From Mariprofundus micogutta (GTDB taxonomy: Bacteria > Pseudomonadota > Zetaproteobacteria > Mariprofundales > Mariprofundaceae): a DNA stretch of 64,000 nt. The stretch is from positions 124,001-188,000 of the forward strand of contig NZ_BDFD01000001.1 of the NCBI RefSeq assembly GCF_001895085.1. The letters are read 5' to 3'. Both the position numbers and the translations under genes were made by a program. Positions 54,629 to 63,713 of the stretch are shown one piece after another; position 1 is the first letter of the stretch, and every line of letters begins with the position of its first letter. A model generated the notes under the pieces. The model was not told the DNA's origin. It saw nothing but the letters and a program-made list of their open reading frames with translations, and did not search any database.

Positions 54629-55078
54629 ATGAAAGTTTCTGAAGTAATGTCACGTGGTAGTCTCACTTGCAAAGCAGGCGACACACTGCATGACGCCACA
54701 CAAAAAATGGTTATGCGTCGCTGTGGCTCATTGCCGGTAGTTGCAGATGATGATGAAAACAAACTGTTAGGCATCATCACCATTCGCGACACCATGCTGC
54801 CGCTATATCCTAATTTTGGTGAATATATTCACGATGCTAAAACTGCGCGTGATTTCGAAGACATGGAAGAAAACTACAAGCGTGTCATGTGTATGAAGGT
54901 AAAAGAGGTCATGACCCCTGACCCAATGACTGTTGAATCGGAAACTCCAATTTTAAAAGCAGCATCCTTCATGGGCCTGAAAAACCTGCGTCGTATTCCT
55001 GTTGTAGATGACGGCAAGCTAAGCGGCATGGTCAGCATCGGTGATATCAACCGGGGCATGTTCATCCAGCACGGCTAA
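54629..55078 (+). CDS. Two-CBS-domain protein
   Basis: A 149-residue protein made of one CBS pair. It has EVMSRGSLTCKAGDTLHDAT with GSLPVVADDDE and GIITIRDTML, then EVMTPDPMTVESETPILKAA with RRIPVVDDGKLSGMVSIGDI. Such Bateman modules bind adenosine nucleotides and regulate partner enzymes or transporters. No partner gene is fused or adjacent. GGGAGG precedes the ATG. It diverges from rpsT and ends at a strong terminator, so it is transcribed alone. Confidence 0.92.
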   Translation: MKVSEVMSRGSLTCKAGDTLHDATQKMVMRRCGSLPVVADDDENKLLGIITIRDTMLPLYPNFGEYIHDAKTARDFEDMEENYKRVMCMKVKEVMTPDPMTVESETPILKAASFMGLKNLRRIPVVDDGKLSGMVSIGDINRGMFIQHG

Positions 55079-55103
55079 TGCTGCTACTGCTTTATTATTC
55101 ATA

Positions 55104-55133
55104 CAGGCTCCGGTTTTCCGGAGCCTGTTTTGT
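55104..55133 (+). terminator. Intrinsic terminator after the CBS gene
   Basis: Perfect 10-bp stem CAGGCTCCGG/CCGGAGCCTG with a TTTT loop (55104-55127), followed by TTTTG. Confidence 0.9.
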
Positions 55134-55147
55134 TTAAGGCCTGAGGC

Positions 55148-56644
55148 ATGTCCGAATTACCTGAACATGTGCGTTGTTTTTATTCTGCAGATTTTTATCC
55201 GCATCCGGTTAAGCAAATCGAACTCATCCAGACCCATATTTCATGGGTATTTCTCACCGGCAACTTCGCCTATAAAATCAAAAAACCGGTCGACTTTGGT
55301 TTCCTCGATTTCACCACAATTGAGCAACGCAAATATTATTGTGAACGTGAACTGCAACTGAACCGCAGGCTCTCTCCCGAGATTTATCTGGATATATTGC
55401 CAATAAACAGGGCTAAACAGACCTACAGACTGCATGGCGACGGTATGCCGATCGACTACTGCCTTAAAATGAAACAGTTCGATCAGTCCAATCTGTTTGA
55501 CCAACAACTTGCCAGCGGAACGTTCGATCCGGCATGGCTGGATCAACTGGCTTGTAAAATCGCTCAATTCCACAGACAGGAAAAGACAGTCAGTGAGCAA
55601 ACGATTAATCACCTCAGCTTGTTGAACGAACATATCCGGACCAATCTCAGTGTAGCTCGCGAATATACAGGGCGGGTTATCACTCAGGATATGTCACAGC
55701 AGTTATCCAACTACGCAGAACAGGCAGGGCTGCAGCTAGCATCACAGCTTATGGAAAGACAGGAGTCGGGTTTTGTGCGCCATTGTCATGGTGACCTGCA
55801 TCTAAGAAACATCACGCTTATCGATCATCAGCCTTATCTGTTCGACTGTATCGAATTCAATGATGAATTCAGCATCATCGATGTCATGAATGATGTTGCT
55901 TTTCTGGTCATGGATCTGGATGCCCACAAGCGCCCGGATCTGGCGATGCGATTGCTCTCACGCTATCTCGAACAATCAGCTGATTATGCAGGTCTTATTC
56001 TGCTGCGCTATTACCTCTACTACCGGGCCTGTGTGCGCGGCAAGGTAGCCTGCCTGCTTGCAGGAGAACTTGAGCTGAGTGAGCAGGAGTCCCAATTCAA
56101 AGAAGCCAGAGCATATTTCACCCTTGCAGCCTCATATACAGCGTCAGTGCGCCCCAGACTGTTTGCTGTCGGTGGTCTATCAGGCAGTGGCAAAAGTCAC
56201 CTGGCGCTGCTCGGTTGCGGCGTGGAACAGGCCATCATTATTCGCAGTGATGCCACACGCAAACGCATTGCTGCAGACCACCCTGAACTGGAACTGTATG
56301 GACGTGAAATGCATATCAACACACATAAAACCATGTTCGATGCCGCCCGAATATCACTGCATGCCGGCTTTTCAGTCATTCTCGATGCCACATTCCTGCA
56401 CCCGGACTCACGCAAGGGTGTAGCTGCACTCGCAGCTGCGTGTAAAGCTCCCCTGCACTTCTACTGGCTGGATATCGATGAGTCTGTTTTAAGAGAGCGC
56501 ATCGACAAACGCCAGAAAGCCGCCAATGATATTTCCGATGCAGACCTGAAAGTGCTGGAGCTTCAATTGGCCGAATATAAGAAACCCACTGAAGCCTGGG
56601 TTCATTTCCTCCATTCAAGCCATTCGTGGCCGTGTATTACCTGA
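55148..56644 (+). CDS. Aminoglycoside-phosphotransferase-like / AAA kinase fusion
   Basis: A 498-residue two-domain protein. The N-terminal half (to about 320) is an APH/choline-kinase-like fold, with THISWVFLTGNFAYKIKKPV near the start (the Lys of the ATP site). HCHGDLHLRNITLID and LFDCIEFNDEF form the catalytic and metal loops. The C-terminal half is a P-loop kinase of the AAA_33 type, with VGGLSGSGKSHLAL near 345 and RSDATRKRIA. The same fusion is known in many proteobacteria as a bifunctional aminoglycoside phosphotransferase/ATP-binding protein, without a proven substrate. It should not be read as a resistance gene. It is followed 115 bp later by the haemerythrin kinase. Confidence 0.85.
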   Translation: MSELPEHVRCFYSADFYPHPVKQIELIQTHISWVFLTGNFAYKIKKPVDFGFLDFTTIEQRKYYCERELQLNRRLSPEIYLDILPINRAKQTYRLHGDGMPIDYCLKMKQFDQSNLFDQQLASGTFDPAWLDQLACKIAQFHRQEKTVSEQTINHLSLLNEHIRTNLSVAREYTGRVITQDMSQQLSNYAEQAGLQLASQLMERQESGFVRHCHGDLHLRNITLIDHQPYLFDCIEFNDEFSIIDVMNDVAFLVMDLDAHKRPDLAMRLLSRYLEQSADYAGLILLRYYLYYRACVRGKVACLLAGELELSEQESQFKEARAYFTLAASYTASVRPRLFAVGGLSGSGKSHLALLGCGVEQAIIIRSDATRKRIAADHPELELYGREMHINTHKTMFDAARISLHAGFSVILDATFLHPDSRKGVAALAAACKAPLHFYWLDIDESVLRERIDKRQKAANDISDADLKVLELQLAEYKKPTEAWVHFLHSSHSWPCIT

Positions 56645-56759
56645 ACATATCCCTAGACAACTAAAGCCAAGCCTGCAGCGTTTACTGCCAATAATGGCAA
56701 ACATCTTGCTTCATTTATCAGAATAACTAAATGCTAATTAGCCACAACCGAGGGACTTC

Positions 56760-58898
56760 ATGCCAGATAACACTATTGAATTTTTTGAAGTTTTCCCGTG
56801 GAACGAAAATTTTGCAACCGGCATTGCGGAAATTGATGAACAACATAAACAGCTGGTGCACCTGCTGAACAAGCTGGCAGCCCACCTGGCGCACAGATCC
56901 GATCCCGTTGCACTGAATAAAGTATTTGGAGAACTGGCGGCATATGCTGATCATCACTTCAAAACCGAGGAAGGCATCTGGGATCCATATTTCAAGGATG
57001 ACCCCTGGTGTAGCAGTCACCACAAGACGCATGAATCTTTTATGGTCAATGTCGGAAAATTAAAAGAAGAAGAAAACACCAAACCTCTGGATGAGGTGAT
57101 AGAAGATATTCTCAAGTTTCTCACCCACTGGCTGGCTTATCATATTCTCGATAGTGATAAACGCATGGCCAAAGCAGTTCTGGCGATCGATTCAGGCCTG
57201 TCGCTGGAACAAGCCAAAGTGCATGCTGACCATGAAATGAGCGGCTCCATGAAGCTGTTGATTGATACCGTTCTGGCTATGTACGACAGCCTTTCCTCTC
57301 GCACCCTCGATCTGATGAAGGAAAAGGCAGAACGCAAGCGGATAGAACAAGCTCTGCGAGAAAGTGAAAAACAGGAGAAAAGTTTTTCCGATGCCGTTAT
57401 GAACATTGTGCCGGGCATGCTCTATCTGATAGATGAGGATCTGCGGCTGATCAGGTGGAACAAGAAACTCAATGAACTGACCGGTTACAGCAATGAAGAA
57501 CTGGTTGACAAACGCGCACTCGATTTTTTCCATCCAGACAGCCACCAAGCCATCACTGAGGCCATCACAACCGTCTTTACAGAGGGTAGCGCAGAAATTG
57601 AGGAGCAGTTGTACACCAGAAACGGAGCTCGGACACCTTGCCTGTTTACCGCTGTATTGCTGGAAGTAAATGGGAAAAAGCACATTTCCGGCATCGGTAT
57701 AGAGATTTCTGACCGCAAGCGGGCAGAAGAGGCCTTATTGAAAAGTCAGGAACAGTTTTATCAGGCGCAGAAAATGGAGGCCGTCGGTACACTGGTTGGC
57801 GGCATTGCCCACGACTTCAACAATATGCTGGCTGGTATCACCGGAAACCTCTATTTAGCAAAAAAACGTACGCGGGAAATGCCTGATGTCGTACAGAAAC
57901 TTTCCGATGTTGAAGAGCTGTCATTCCGGGCTTCTGACATGATTCAGCAGCTGCTCACCTTTGCCCGCAAAGGTGAGGTATCCATGAAACCTATGCCGCT
58001 GAACCCCTTCATTAAGGAAACACTGAAATTCCTCAGAACCTCCATTCCGGAAAATATCGAAATACGTCAGGATATATCCGGTGATTCAATGCAAATCATT
58101 GGCAATGTCACCCAGCTTCACCAGGTACTGATGAACCTGATCAACAATGCCCGTGATGCAGTCAAAGATACTTCTAATCCATTCATCGGCATCAAACTTG
58201 AAAAGTTCCAGGCTGATAATGCATTTGTTGCAGAAAAGAATTATTTCAATCCCGGTGCTTATGCACATCTAAGTATTGAGGATAATGGTTGTGGTATTGC
58301 TGAGCACGATCATCAACATCTGTTTGAGCCCTTCTTTTCAACCAAAGAACAAGGTGAAGGAACAGGTCTCGGGCTAGCCATGGTTTTCGGAGCAGTAAAA
58401 ACACATCAGGGATTCATCGAAGCGGACAGCACTGAAGGCAATGGCTCCACTTTTCATGTCTATATTCCCATCCAGCAAGAGCACCGGCAAGTTTCACCTG
58501 AACCTTCTACTGCCAGAGTTACAGAAGGCAATGGAGAAACGATTCTGATTGTTGATGATGAAGAGATCGTTCGCAGAAGTAACAGCGAAATCCTGGAAAG
58601 CATCAATTACAACGTTCGTGTCGCCTCAAATGGATTGGAGGCCGTCGAAATAATTGCTAACAATCCGAATGAAATCACTCTGATACTCATTGATATCGTC
58701 ATGCCGAAACTAGGTGGCAAAGAAGCCATTGAACAAATCCGGAAAATCCAGCCCGATATAAAAGTGATCTTCTCTACCGGATACGATAAAGATAAAGCAC
58801 TCAGGCATGAAGCTCTTCCCGCCGGGACGGCACTGCTCTCCAAACCACACACAATCCAGAAACTCAGCGAGACAATTAAAAGCCTGCTGGAGTCATAG
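56760..58898 (+). CDS. Haemerythrin-PAS hybrid sensor histidine kinase
   Basis: A 712-residue soluble protein. Residues 10-140 form a bacteriohaemerythrin domain with all iron ligands visible: His29, His65 or 66, Glu70, His87 or 88, His91, then HWLAYHILDSD. A coiled coil and PAS (around 210-325) follow. Then come phosphoacceptor helix LVGGIAHDFNNMLAGITG, HATPase (NLINNARDAVKD, DNGCGIAEH, GEGTGLGLAMVFG) and a receiver (VDDEEIVRRSN, LILIDIVMPKLGG). A diiron haemerythrin fused to a kinase suggests sensing of O2, NO or redox state. There is no regulator beside it. TGCCA-ATAA-TGGCA (56686-56699) upstream could be an operator. Confidence 0.93.
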   Translation: MPDNTIEFFEVFPWNENFATGIAEIDEQHKQLVHLLNKLAAHLAHRSDPVALNKVFGELAAYADHHFKTEEGIWDPYFKDDPWCSSHHKTHESFMVNVGKLKEEENTKPLDEVIEDILKFLTHWLAYHILDSDKRMAKAVLAIDSGLSLEQAKVHADHEMSGSMKLLIDTVLAMYDSLSSRTLDLMKEKAERKRIEQALRESEKQEKSFSDAVMNIVPGMLYLIDEDLRLIRWNKKLNELTGYSNEELVDKRALDFFHPDSHQAITEAITTVFTEGSAEIEEQLYTRNGARTPCLFTAVLLEVNGKKHISGIGIEISDRKRAEEALLKSQEQFYQAQKMEAVGTLVGGIAHDFNNMLAGITGNLYLAKKRTREMPDVVQKLSDVEELSFRASDMIQQLLTFARKGEVSMKPMPLNPFIKETLKFLRTSIPENIEIRQDISGDSMQIIGNVTQLHQVLMNLINNARDAVKDTSNPFIGIKLEKFQADNAFVAEKNYFNPGAYAHLSIEDNGCGIAEHDHQHLFEPFFSTKEQGEGTGLGLAMVFGAVKTHQGFIEADSTEGNGSTFHVYIPIQQEHRQVSPEPSTARVTEGNGETILIVDDEEIVRRSNSEILESINYNVRVASNGLEAVEIIANNPNEITLILIDIVMPKLGGKEAIEQIRKIQPDIKVIFSTGYDKDKALRHEALPAGTALLSKPHTIQKLSETIKSLLES

Positions 58899-58918
58899 AT
58901 TCAAACCGTCTCTACAAG

Positions 58919-60283
58919 CTATAGAATCTCAACCGCTTTCGCTGCAAGGCGCGAGCGTTCACTGGCTTTAAGAGCAATCAGGCCAGCATGATCCCAACCG
59001 GAAAAGGCTGATACAGCACGGGTAAGGCCGTTGGTGTGCGCAGTCAGATAAGGCGTATCAATCTGGGCATTGTTGCCGAGAATAATAATTTTCGAATCCT
59101 CACCCATGCGTGTAACAATAGTTTTCATCTGGTGTGGCGTCAGATTTTGTGCCTCATCTACAATCAGCCAGGTCTTGGTAAAGGTACGACCACGGGCAAA
59201 AGAGAGAGCGGCTATTTCAATGCGGTTCTGGCCAAGGATATCTCCGATATTCTGGGCATCATCGCCAAGCAGAATAGAGAGATTATCGGTAATCGCACCC
59301 ATCCATGGCTCCAGCTTTTCTCGTTCGGTACCAGGCAGAAAGCCGATATCCTGCCCCATCGGGACAGTTGCACGAGTCACAAGGATTTTCTCATACAGCC
59401 CCATATCCAGCGTCTGATGCAAGCCCGCAGCCAGCGCCAGTAATGTTTTACCTGAACCGGCAAGCCCCAATATACCAACCAGATCAAGGTCAGCATCCAT
59501 CAATAGATTCATGGCCATGTTCTGCTCAAGATTGCGGGCCTGAATACCCCAAACTGCATGACGCTCATGCCGATAAGAGAGCGTATCGAACAGGTGGACA
59601 CGTCGATTTTCATCAACCTGCTGACAGCGCATCGCCACTTCACGGTCTCCGGGCAATACCACAAACGAATTGATATACGGCAGGTCCATCTCTTCCGGCC
59701 AGGTAACAGCATAATGGTTACCGTGATCGTGTTCGCTCACTTCCATGCCTTCCGCCATTGCTGTCCAGGTATCGAGATCAAGGCGAACTTTTCCACTGGG
59801 TAGCACAGACAGGTCACTGACTACGCGATCAGAGCGGTAATCTTCTGTCTTCAGTCCAAGCGCACGCGCTTTGATACGCAGATTAATATCCTTGGAGACC
59901 AGAATTACCTGCCGCTCGGCATGTTCCTTCTGCACAGACATGGTGACTGCAATGATACGATTATCACCACTGCCTTTGGCCAGTGAATCCGGAAGTATTT
60001 CCAATGAACGGTGATTGAGCTCAAAAAACAGACGTCCGCCGCCGGGCAGCTCGCATCCCTTGCTTAGATCCTCACACTGAGCACTTAAATCATCGAGTAC
60101 ACGTGATGCTTCCCGCACATTCCGTGCCAGTTCATCCACCCCTTTTTTAACATTATCCATCTCTTCAAGCACCACAATAGGCAGCACCACATCGTGTTCA
60201 TCGAAGCGCTGTAAGGCACTCGGATCATGAATCAGAACATTGGTATCGAGGATATAAATCTTACGATCTTGTGAGTTGCTCAA
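58919..60283 (-). CDS. PIN-PhoH fusion ATPase (PhoH2-type)
   Basis: A 454-residue protein. The N-terminal PIN RNase-like domain has ILDTNVLIHDPSAL near residue 10 (acidic Asp) and VVLEEMDNVKKG. The C-terminal PhoH ATPase domain has Walker A LGLAGSGKTLLALAAG near 250, ATVPMGQDIGFLPGTEREKL, and Walker B TWLIVDEAQNLTPHQMK. PhoH2 proteins are known or proposed RNA helicase-RNases. The start is TTG 60283 with GGGAG 7 nt upstream, giving MSNSQDRKIYILDTNV. The longer frame also starts at TTG and has no ribosome site. It is convergent with the haemerythrin kinase. Confidence 0.92.
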   Translation of the reverse strand: MSNSQDRKIYILDTNVLIHDPSALQRFDEHDVVLPIVVLEEMDNVKKGVDELARNVREASRVLDDLSAQCEDLSKGCELPGGGRLFFELNHRSLEILPDSLAKGSGDNRIIAVTMSVQKEHAERQVILVSKDINLRIKARALGLKTEDYRSDRVVSDLSVLPSGKVRLDLDTWTAMAEGMEVSEHDHGNHYAVTWPEEMDLPYINSFVVLPGDREVAMRCQQVDENRRVHLFDTLSYRHERHAVWGIQARNLEQNMAMNLLMDADLDLVGILGLAGSGKTLLALAAGLHQTLDMGLYEKILVTRATVPMGQDIGFLPGTEREKLEPWMGAITDNLSILLGDDAQNIGDILGQNRIEIAALSFARGRTFTKTWLIVDEAQNLTPHQMKTIVTRMGEDSKIIILGNNAQIDTPYLTAHTNGLTRAVSAFSGWDHAGLIALKASERSRLAAKAVEIL

Positions 60284-60404
60284 TAGAAGTCTCCCTGCAT
60301 ATGAATAATACAACTAAACTGAACATATATTGCCACAAATGAATAGCTTCGCCTACCGGATTCGTTTGCAATCAGGCTTGTTAAAAAAACTTGCAAGTAA
60401 AGAC

Positions 60405-60433
60405 TTGACTCTCCTGAGCGGCTCGTCATTATT
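60405..60433 (+). promoter_or_regulatory. Promoter of first tRNA unit
   Basis: TTGACT (60405-60410), a 17-bp spacer, then ATTATT (60428-60433), followed by CGCGCCG. Transcription would start near 60440, just before tRNA-Gly. The GC-rich discriminator suggests stringent control. The same layout recurs 272 bp downstream. Confidence 0.7.
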
Positions 60434-60443
60434 CGCGCCGATC

Positions 60444-60519
60444 GCGGGTATAGCTCAGTTGGTAGAGCGCGACCTTGCCAAGGTCGAGGTCACCGGTTCG
60501 AGCCCGGTTACCCGCTCCA
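60444..60519 (+). tRNA. tRNA-Gly (GCC), copy 1
   Basis: 76 nt including an encoded CCA. Acceptor GCGGGTA pairs with TACCCGC, the anticodon loop has CTTGCCAAG (anticodon GCC), and the T arm contains GGTTCGAGCC. It is identical to the copy at 60716. Confidence 0.97.
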
Positions 60520-60526
60520 GATCGCA

Positions 60527-60552
60527 GGGGCCTTTATGGCCCCTTTTTTTTT
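60527..60552 (+). terminator. Terminator-like hairpin between tRNA-Gly and tRNA-Cys, unit 1
   Basis: GGGGCC-TTTAT-GGCCCC followed by C and eight T residues. By sequence it is a strong intrinsic terminator, yet tRNA-Cys lies only 16 bp downstream. It may be a processing hairpin with partial read-through, or tRNA-Cys may use its own promoter. Confidence 0.8.
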
Positions 60553-60567
60553 ATGTAATGGTTATAC

Positions 60568-60642
60568 GGCAGGGTGGCTCAGTGGTACGGCGGAGGACTG
60601 CAAATCCTTTATTCGCGAGTTCGATTCTCGCCCCTGCCTCCA
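60568..60642 (+). tRNA. tRNA-Cys (GCA), copy 1
   Basis: 75 nt including CCA. Acceptor GGCAGGG pairs with CCCTGCC, discriminator T as required for Cys, anticodon GCA in ACTGCAAAT. It is identical to the copy at 60842. Confidence 0.97.
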
Positions 60643-60676
60643 ACCATTTCTTTTCAATCAATATTAAAAACAGCTT

Positions 60677-60705
60677 TTGACAACTGCCGCTTAAACGGCA
60701 TTATT
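60677..60705 (+). promoter_or_regulatory. Promoter of second tRNA unit
   Basis: TTGACA (60677-60682), a 17-bp spacer, then ATTATT (60700-60705) followed by CGCACC. The spacer contains TGCCG/CGGCA, a short inverted repeat. It corresponds to the promoter at 60405 and shares the CATTATTCGC stretch with it. Confidence 0.72.
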
Positions 60706-60715
60706 CGCACCTGTT

Positions 60716-60791
60716 GCGGGTATAGCTCAGTTGGTAGAGCGCGACCTTGCCAAGGTCGAGGTCACCGGTTCGAGCCCGGTTACCCGCTCCA
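60716..60791 (+). tRNA. tRNA-Gly (GCC), copy 2
   Basis: Identical in sequence to 60444-60519, including the encoded CCA and GCC anticodon. Confidence 0.97.
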
Positions 60792-60799
60792 GTTAAAAT

Positions 60800-60828
60800 C
60801 GGGGGAGCAACTTCCCCCGTTCTTTCTT
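60800..60828 (+). terminator. Terminator-like hairpin between tRNA-Gly and tRNA-Cys, unit 2
   Basis: CGGGGGA/TCCCCCG stem (60800-60819) followed by a T-rich TTCTTTCTTTG. It has a different sequence from the unit 1 hairpin but the same position and form. Confidence 0.7.
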
Positions 60829-60841
60829 TGATGGTTTATAA

Positions 60842-60916
60842 GGCAGGGTGGCTCAGTGGTACGGCGGAGGACTGCAAATCCTTTATTCGCGAGTTCGATT
60901 CTCGCCCCTGCCTCCA
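60842..60916 (+). tRNA. tRNA-Cys (GCA), copy 2
   Basis: Identical to 60568-60642, including CCA and the following CAACCATTTCTT shared by both copies. Confidence 0.97.
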
Positions 60917-60980
60917 ACCATTTCTTATTCTAGACCCATTTAACCTTGTAGTTAATCGTCCATTTCAGCCGCACGATCCA

Positions 60981-63713
60981 TCAAGCACTCAGTAAAAGAT
61001 TAAATACCCTGTGCACCTGCTGCATTCGTTCCATCAATGCATCCGGAGCCTTTATGGCAGCATGGCGACGCATGGTTTCCCACTCTGTGGCTTCAGCATC
61101 GGTTGGCAGCTTACCGATCGAGCGCCACAGCTCCACCCGCAGTGCATTCTCCATCTGACGATAATCCAGATACGTATCAGCCAGCCAATCAGCCTCCTGC
61201 TTCCAGGCTTCAGGTACAGAAGCAGGCAATTCACGCAGCACATCAGTCGTTCTGCGCCGGTTACCGCCGAAATTAAGCCGCGCATACTGGGCAAGAAACT
61301 CGATATCAACCAATCCTCCGGCATCATGCTTGAGGTTTTTCACATCGGAGTTCTTACTGCCCAGGTGATCGATCATTTTCTGGCGCATCTCGATTACATC
61401 CGCAGCGATGACAACCGGGTCACGCTGCAGATCAAGAACCTCTTTCACAGCCATCTCGACGCTCTCTTTTGCAGACTCAGGACCTGCCGCAGGACGCGCC
61501 CTGCACAGTGCCTGATGTTCCCACGTCTGGGCTTCATGACGTTGATAGTGTCTGAACCCGGAAATATTAGTCACCAGCACACCGGAACTGCCTGAAGGAC
61601 GCAGGCGTGCATCAAATTCAAAGCCGGCTCCGAATGGCGGTTGCCCGGTTAGATACTGAATCATACGCCGGCCAATACGCTGGCCATGCTCTCCCATGCT
61701 GCGACGGCCAATCATTTCAGACGGATTTTCATGCACGAGTATAAAGACCATATCGAGATCGGATACCAACCCCATCTCATGCGACCCGTGTTTCCCCATA
61801 GCCAGTGCCACAAATGGAAAATCAACCGGCAGTGCCATTTCATGCAGACATAACCTTAGCACCGCTGAAGTCGCAGCATCAGCCATATCTGCCAGCCATC
61901 TGCCAATAGTCATAACATCTGCAGAATGGGCATCCACGGCCAGTGCGGCCAGAAGTCGTGCCCGATCTACCCCACGGCCGATATCGGCCAGTGTCTGTTC
62001 CACATCTTCGAAGCCATCTAAAGCATTCAACTCTGCACAGATATGATGGATGTCAGTTTCACTGTGTTCACTCATCAATGGCCATTCCAGCCAGGAGGGG
62101 TCCTTAACAATATGATCGGCCAGGTACTGGCTTGCAGAGAGTACGCCGATCAGCCAGTCCAGCGAGCCCTGATGTGTCGCCAGCAAATCAATCCAGGTGG
62201 CGCGCCCTGAAATGGAATGGATCAGTTTTGCGAACGACTCCAGAGCTGTAACGCCATTTTCATCATCCAGCCATACCGGCATAGCCTGCTCTAGAATGCG
62301 TTCCACTTGTGCCCGACTGCGCTCTGGCAGCAAGCCTCGGGAAAGACATTCATCAATGCCATTCAGAGCCAGGTTGATGCGTTCCCGTTCAGTTTCATCC
62401 AGGCTGTTCATTTCAACATGTTCACCGGTCAACCAGCCGGATACCTGTTCGTTTTCTTCACCAACCGGTCTAACGAACTTACGGAAGGCTTCCTCTACAA
62501 TGGCAGCATGCTGAATCATCTGTTGTTCAACATCCTCGATTCCGGTTGCACAGCTAAGGTAATCGGCAAAGTCAGCAGGCAACTTATGCGTCTGCTCACC
62601 TCTGCGGGACTGAATAGCATGCTCAATCCTGCGCCAGAATCGATAGGCTGCTTTCAAGCTGTTCACATCCTCTTCGCCTATCGCATCTGCCTGCATCAAC
62701 AGATCTATCGCCTGCATACTGGGCTGAACCCTCAAATCCCTATTTCTGCCGCCGTGCAACAGCTGCATGGACTGAATCACAAACTCAATTTCACGGATGC
62801 CGCCTCGGCCGCGTTTCACATCATAACCCGGTGCGATACCTCCGCTGCCGGCCTGTCCATCAATACGACGTTTCATCTCGGCAAGAGCTGCTACTGTAGT
62901 GTAGTCGAGATAACGGCGATAAATAAATGGTACAATACCATCAACAAATGCCTGACCGAGAGCTTCATCCCCGGCTACAGGACGAGCCTTGATCAGCATG
63001 GCCCGCTCCCATGTCTGTCCGTATTCAAGGTAATGGTTTACTGTCGCATCCAGATGCAACGCGATAGCAGCTGCATCTCCCCCCGGACGAAGTCGCATAT
63101 CCACCGGCCATACAATGCCGTCGATTGTGCGCTCGCTCATCAGCCGAATCAGCATGCGGGATAGCTGCATATAATACTCAGCAGCCGGAATAGACTGGCG
63201 TCCACCGCTTGTCTGCCCTTCACCCTGCCAGACAAACAGCGGGTCAACATCTGAGCCCAGATTCAGTTCGCGCCCGCCGAGTTTACCCAGACCGATTACG
63301 CAAAATGAACCGCCCTCAAGATAGCCATAACGTGGCGCAATCAGGCGCCCGGCCATATTCAAGGCCTCATCCATCAAACCTGAAGCAAGATCGGCAATCG
63401 CCCGGCATGAGGCATCCATATCACCCCTTAAGCCCATCTCCCACCAGATCAGATGACGGTGACCACGGTGCTTGCATTGGCGCAAATGAGCCAGACATGT
63501 GACAAGCTCGTTACTCTCACAAGAAGGTATCCAGCGCTCACTTCCATCAGGCAGAATCGCATCACTCAGCGGTTTGAACAGTTGCAGACAGTCTTCTTCT
63601 GATGCTGTACGCATCAACATCGCAAACTGTTGCGAATGCTCAAATAAGCGGCGAATATCATCGTGCAGGTTTTCGGGTACTTGCTGAAGAATGGAATCGA
63701 TTTGGTCGCTCAT
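60981..63713 (-). CDS. glnE: Glutamine synthetase adenylyltransferase / adenylyl-removing enzyme
   Basis: Bifunctional GlnE, 910 residues, which adenylylates and deadenylylates glutamine synthetase in response to PII. It has two nucleotidyltransferase halves: the N-terminal with LGKLGGRELNLGSDVDPLFV near 160 and GRGGIREIEFVIQ near 310, and the C-terminal with MGKHGSHEMGLVSDLDMVFI near 640 and RPSGSSGVLV. The GSD and SDLD-type metal motifs are intact in both. The C-terminal helical domain has HDAGGLVDIEFLAQY. It is convergent with the tRNA units and has no glnB or glnA beside it. Confidence 0.96.
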   Translation of the reverse strand: MSDQIDSILQQVPENLHDDIRRLFEHSQQFAMLMRTASEEDCLQLFKPLSDAILPDGSERWIPSCESNELVTCLAHLRQCKHRGHRHLIWWEMGLRGDMDASCRAIADLASGLMDEALNMAGRLIAPRYGYLEGGSFCVIGLGKLGGRELNLGSDVDPLFVWQGEGQTSGGRQSIPAAEYYMQLSRMLIRLMSERTIDGIVWPVDMRLRPGGDAAAIALHLDATVNHYLEYGQTWERAMLIKARPVAGDEALGQAFVDGIVPFIYRRYLDYTTVAALAEMKRRIDGQAGSGGIAPGYDVKRGRGGIREIEFVIQSMQLLHGGRNRDLRVQPSMQAIDLLMQADAIGEEDVNSLKAAYRFWRRIEHAIQSRRGEQTHKLPADFADYLSCATGIEDVEQQMIQHAAIVEEAFRKFVRPVGEENEQVSGWLTGEHVEMNSLDETERERINLALNGIDECLSRGLLPERSRAQVERILEQAMPVWLDDENGVTALESFAKLIHSISGRATWIDLLATHQGSLDWLIGVLSASQYLADHIVKDPSWLEWPLMSEHSETDIHHICAELNALDGFEDVEQTLADIGRGVDRARLLAALAVDAHSADVMTIGRWLADMADAATSAVLRLCLHEMALPVDFPFVALAMGKHGSHEMGLVSDLDMVFILVHENPSEMIGRRSMGEHGQRIGRRMIQYLTGQPPFGAGFEFDARLRPSGSSGVLVTNISGFRHYQRHEAQTWEHQALCRARPAAGPESAKESVEMAVKEVLDLQRDPVVIAADVIEMRQKMIDHLGSKNSDVKNLKHDAGGLVDIEFLAQYARLNFGGNRRRTTDVLRELPASVPEAWKQEADWLADTYLDYRQMENALRVELWRSIGKLPTDAEATEWETMRRHAAIKAPDALMERMQQVHRVFNLLLSA

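Noticed and set aside
55148-56644. Antibiotic-resistance gene (aminoglycoside phosphotransferase)
   Set aside because: Only the fold is shared. The fusion to a P-loop kinase is a widespread housekeeping-type arrangement, with no resistance context or mobile element.
60444-60916. Tandem tRNA units as a CRISPR-like or phage attachment structure
   Set aside because: Repeats are full tRNAs with promoters and encoded CCA. There is no integrase gene or partial tRNA fragment nearby.
62307-63164. 285-codon plus-strand frame opposite glnE
   Set aside because: Shadow of glnE. The minus strand shows intact adenylyltransferase motifs.
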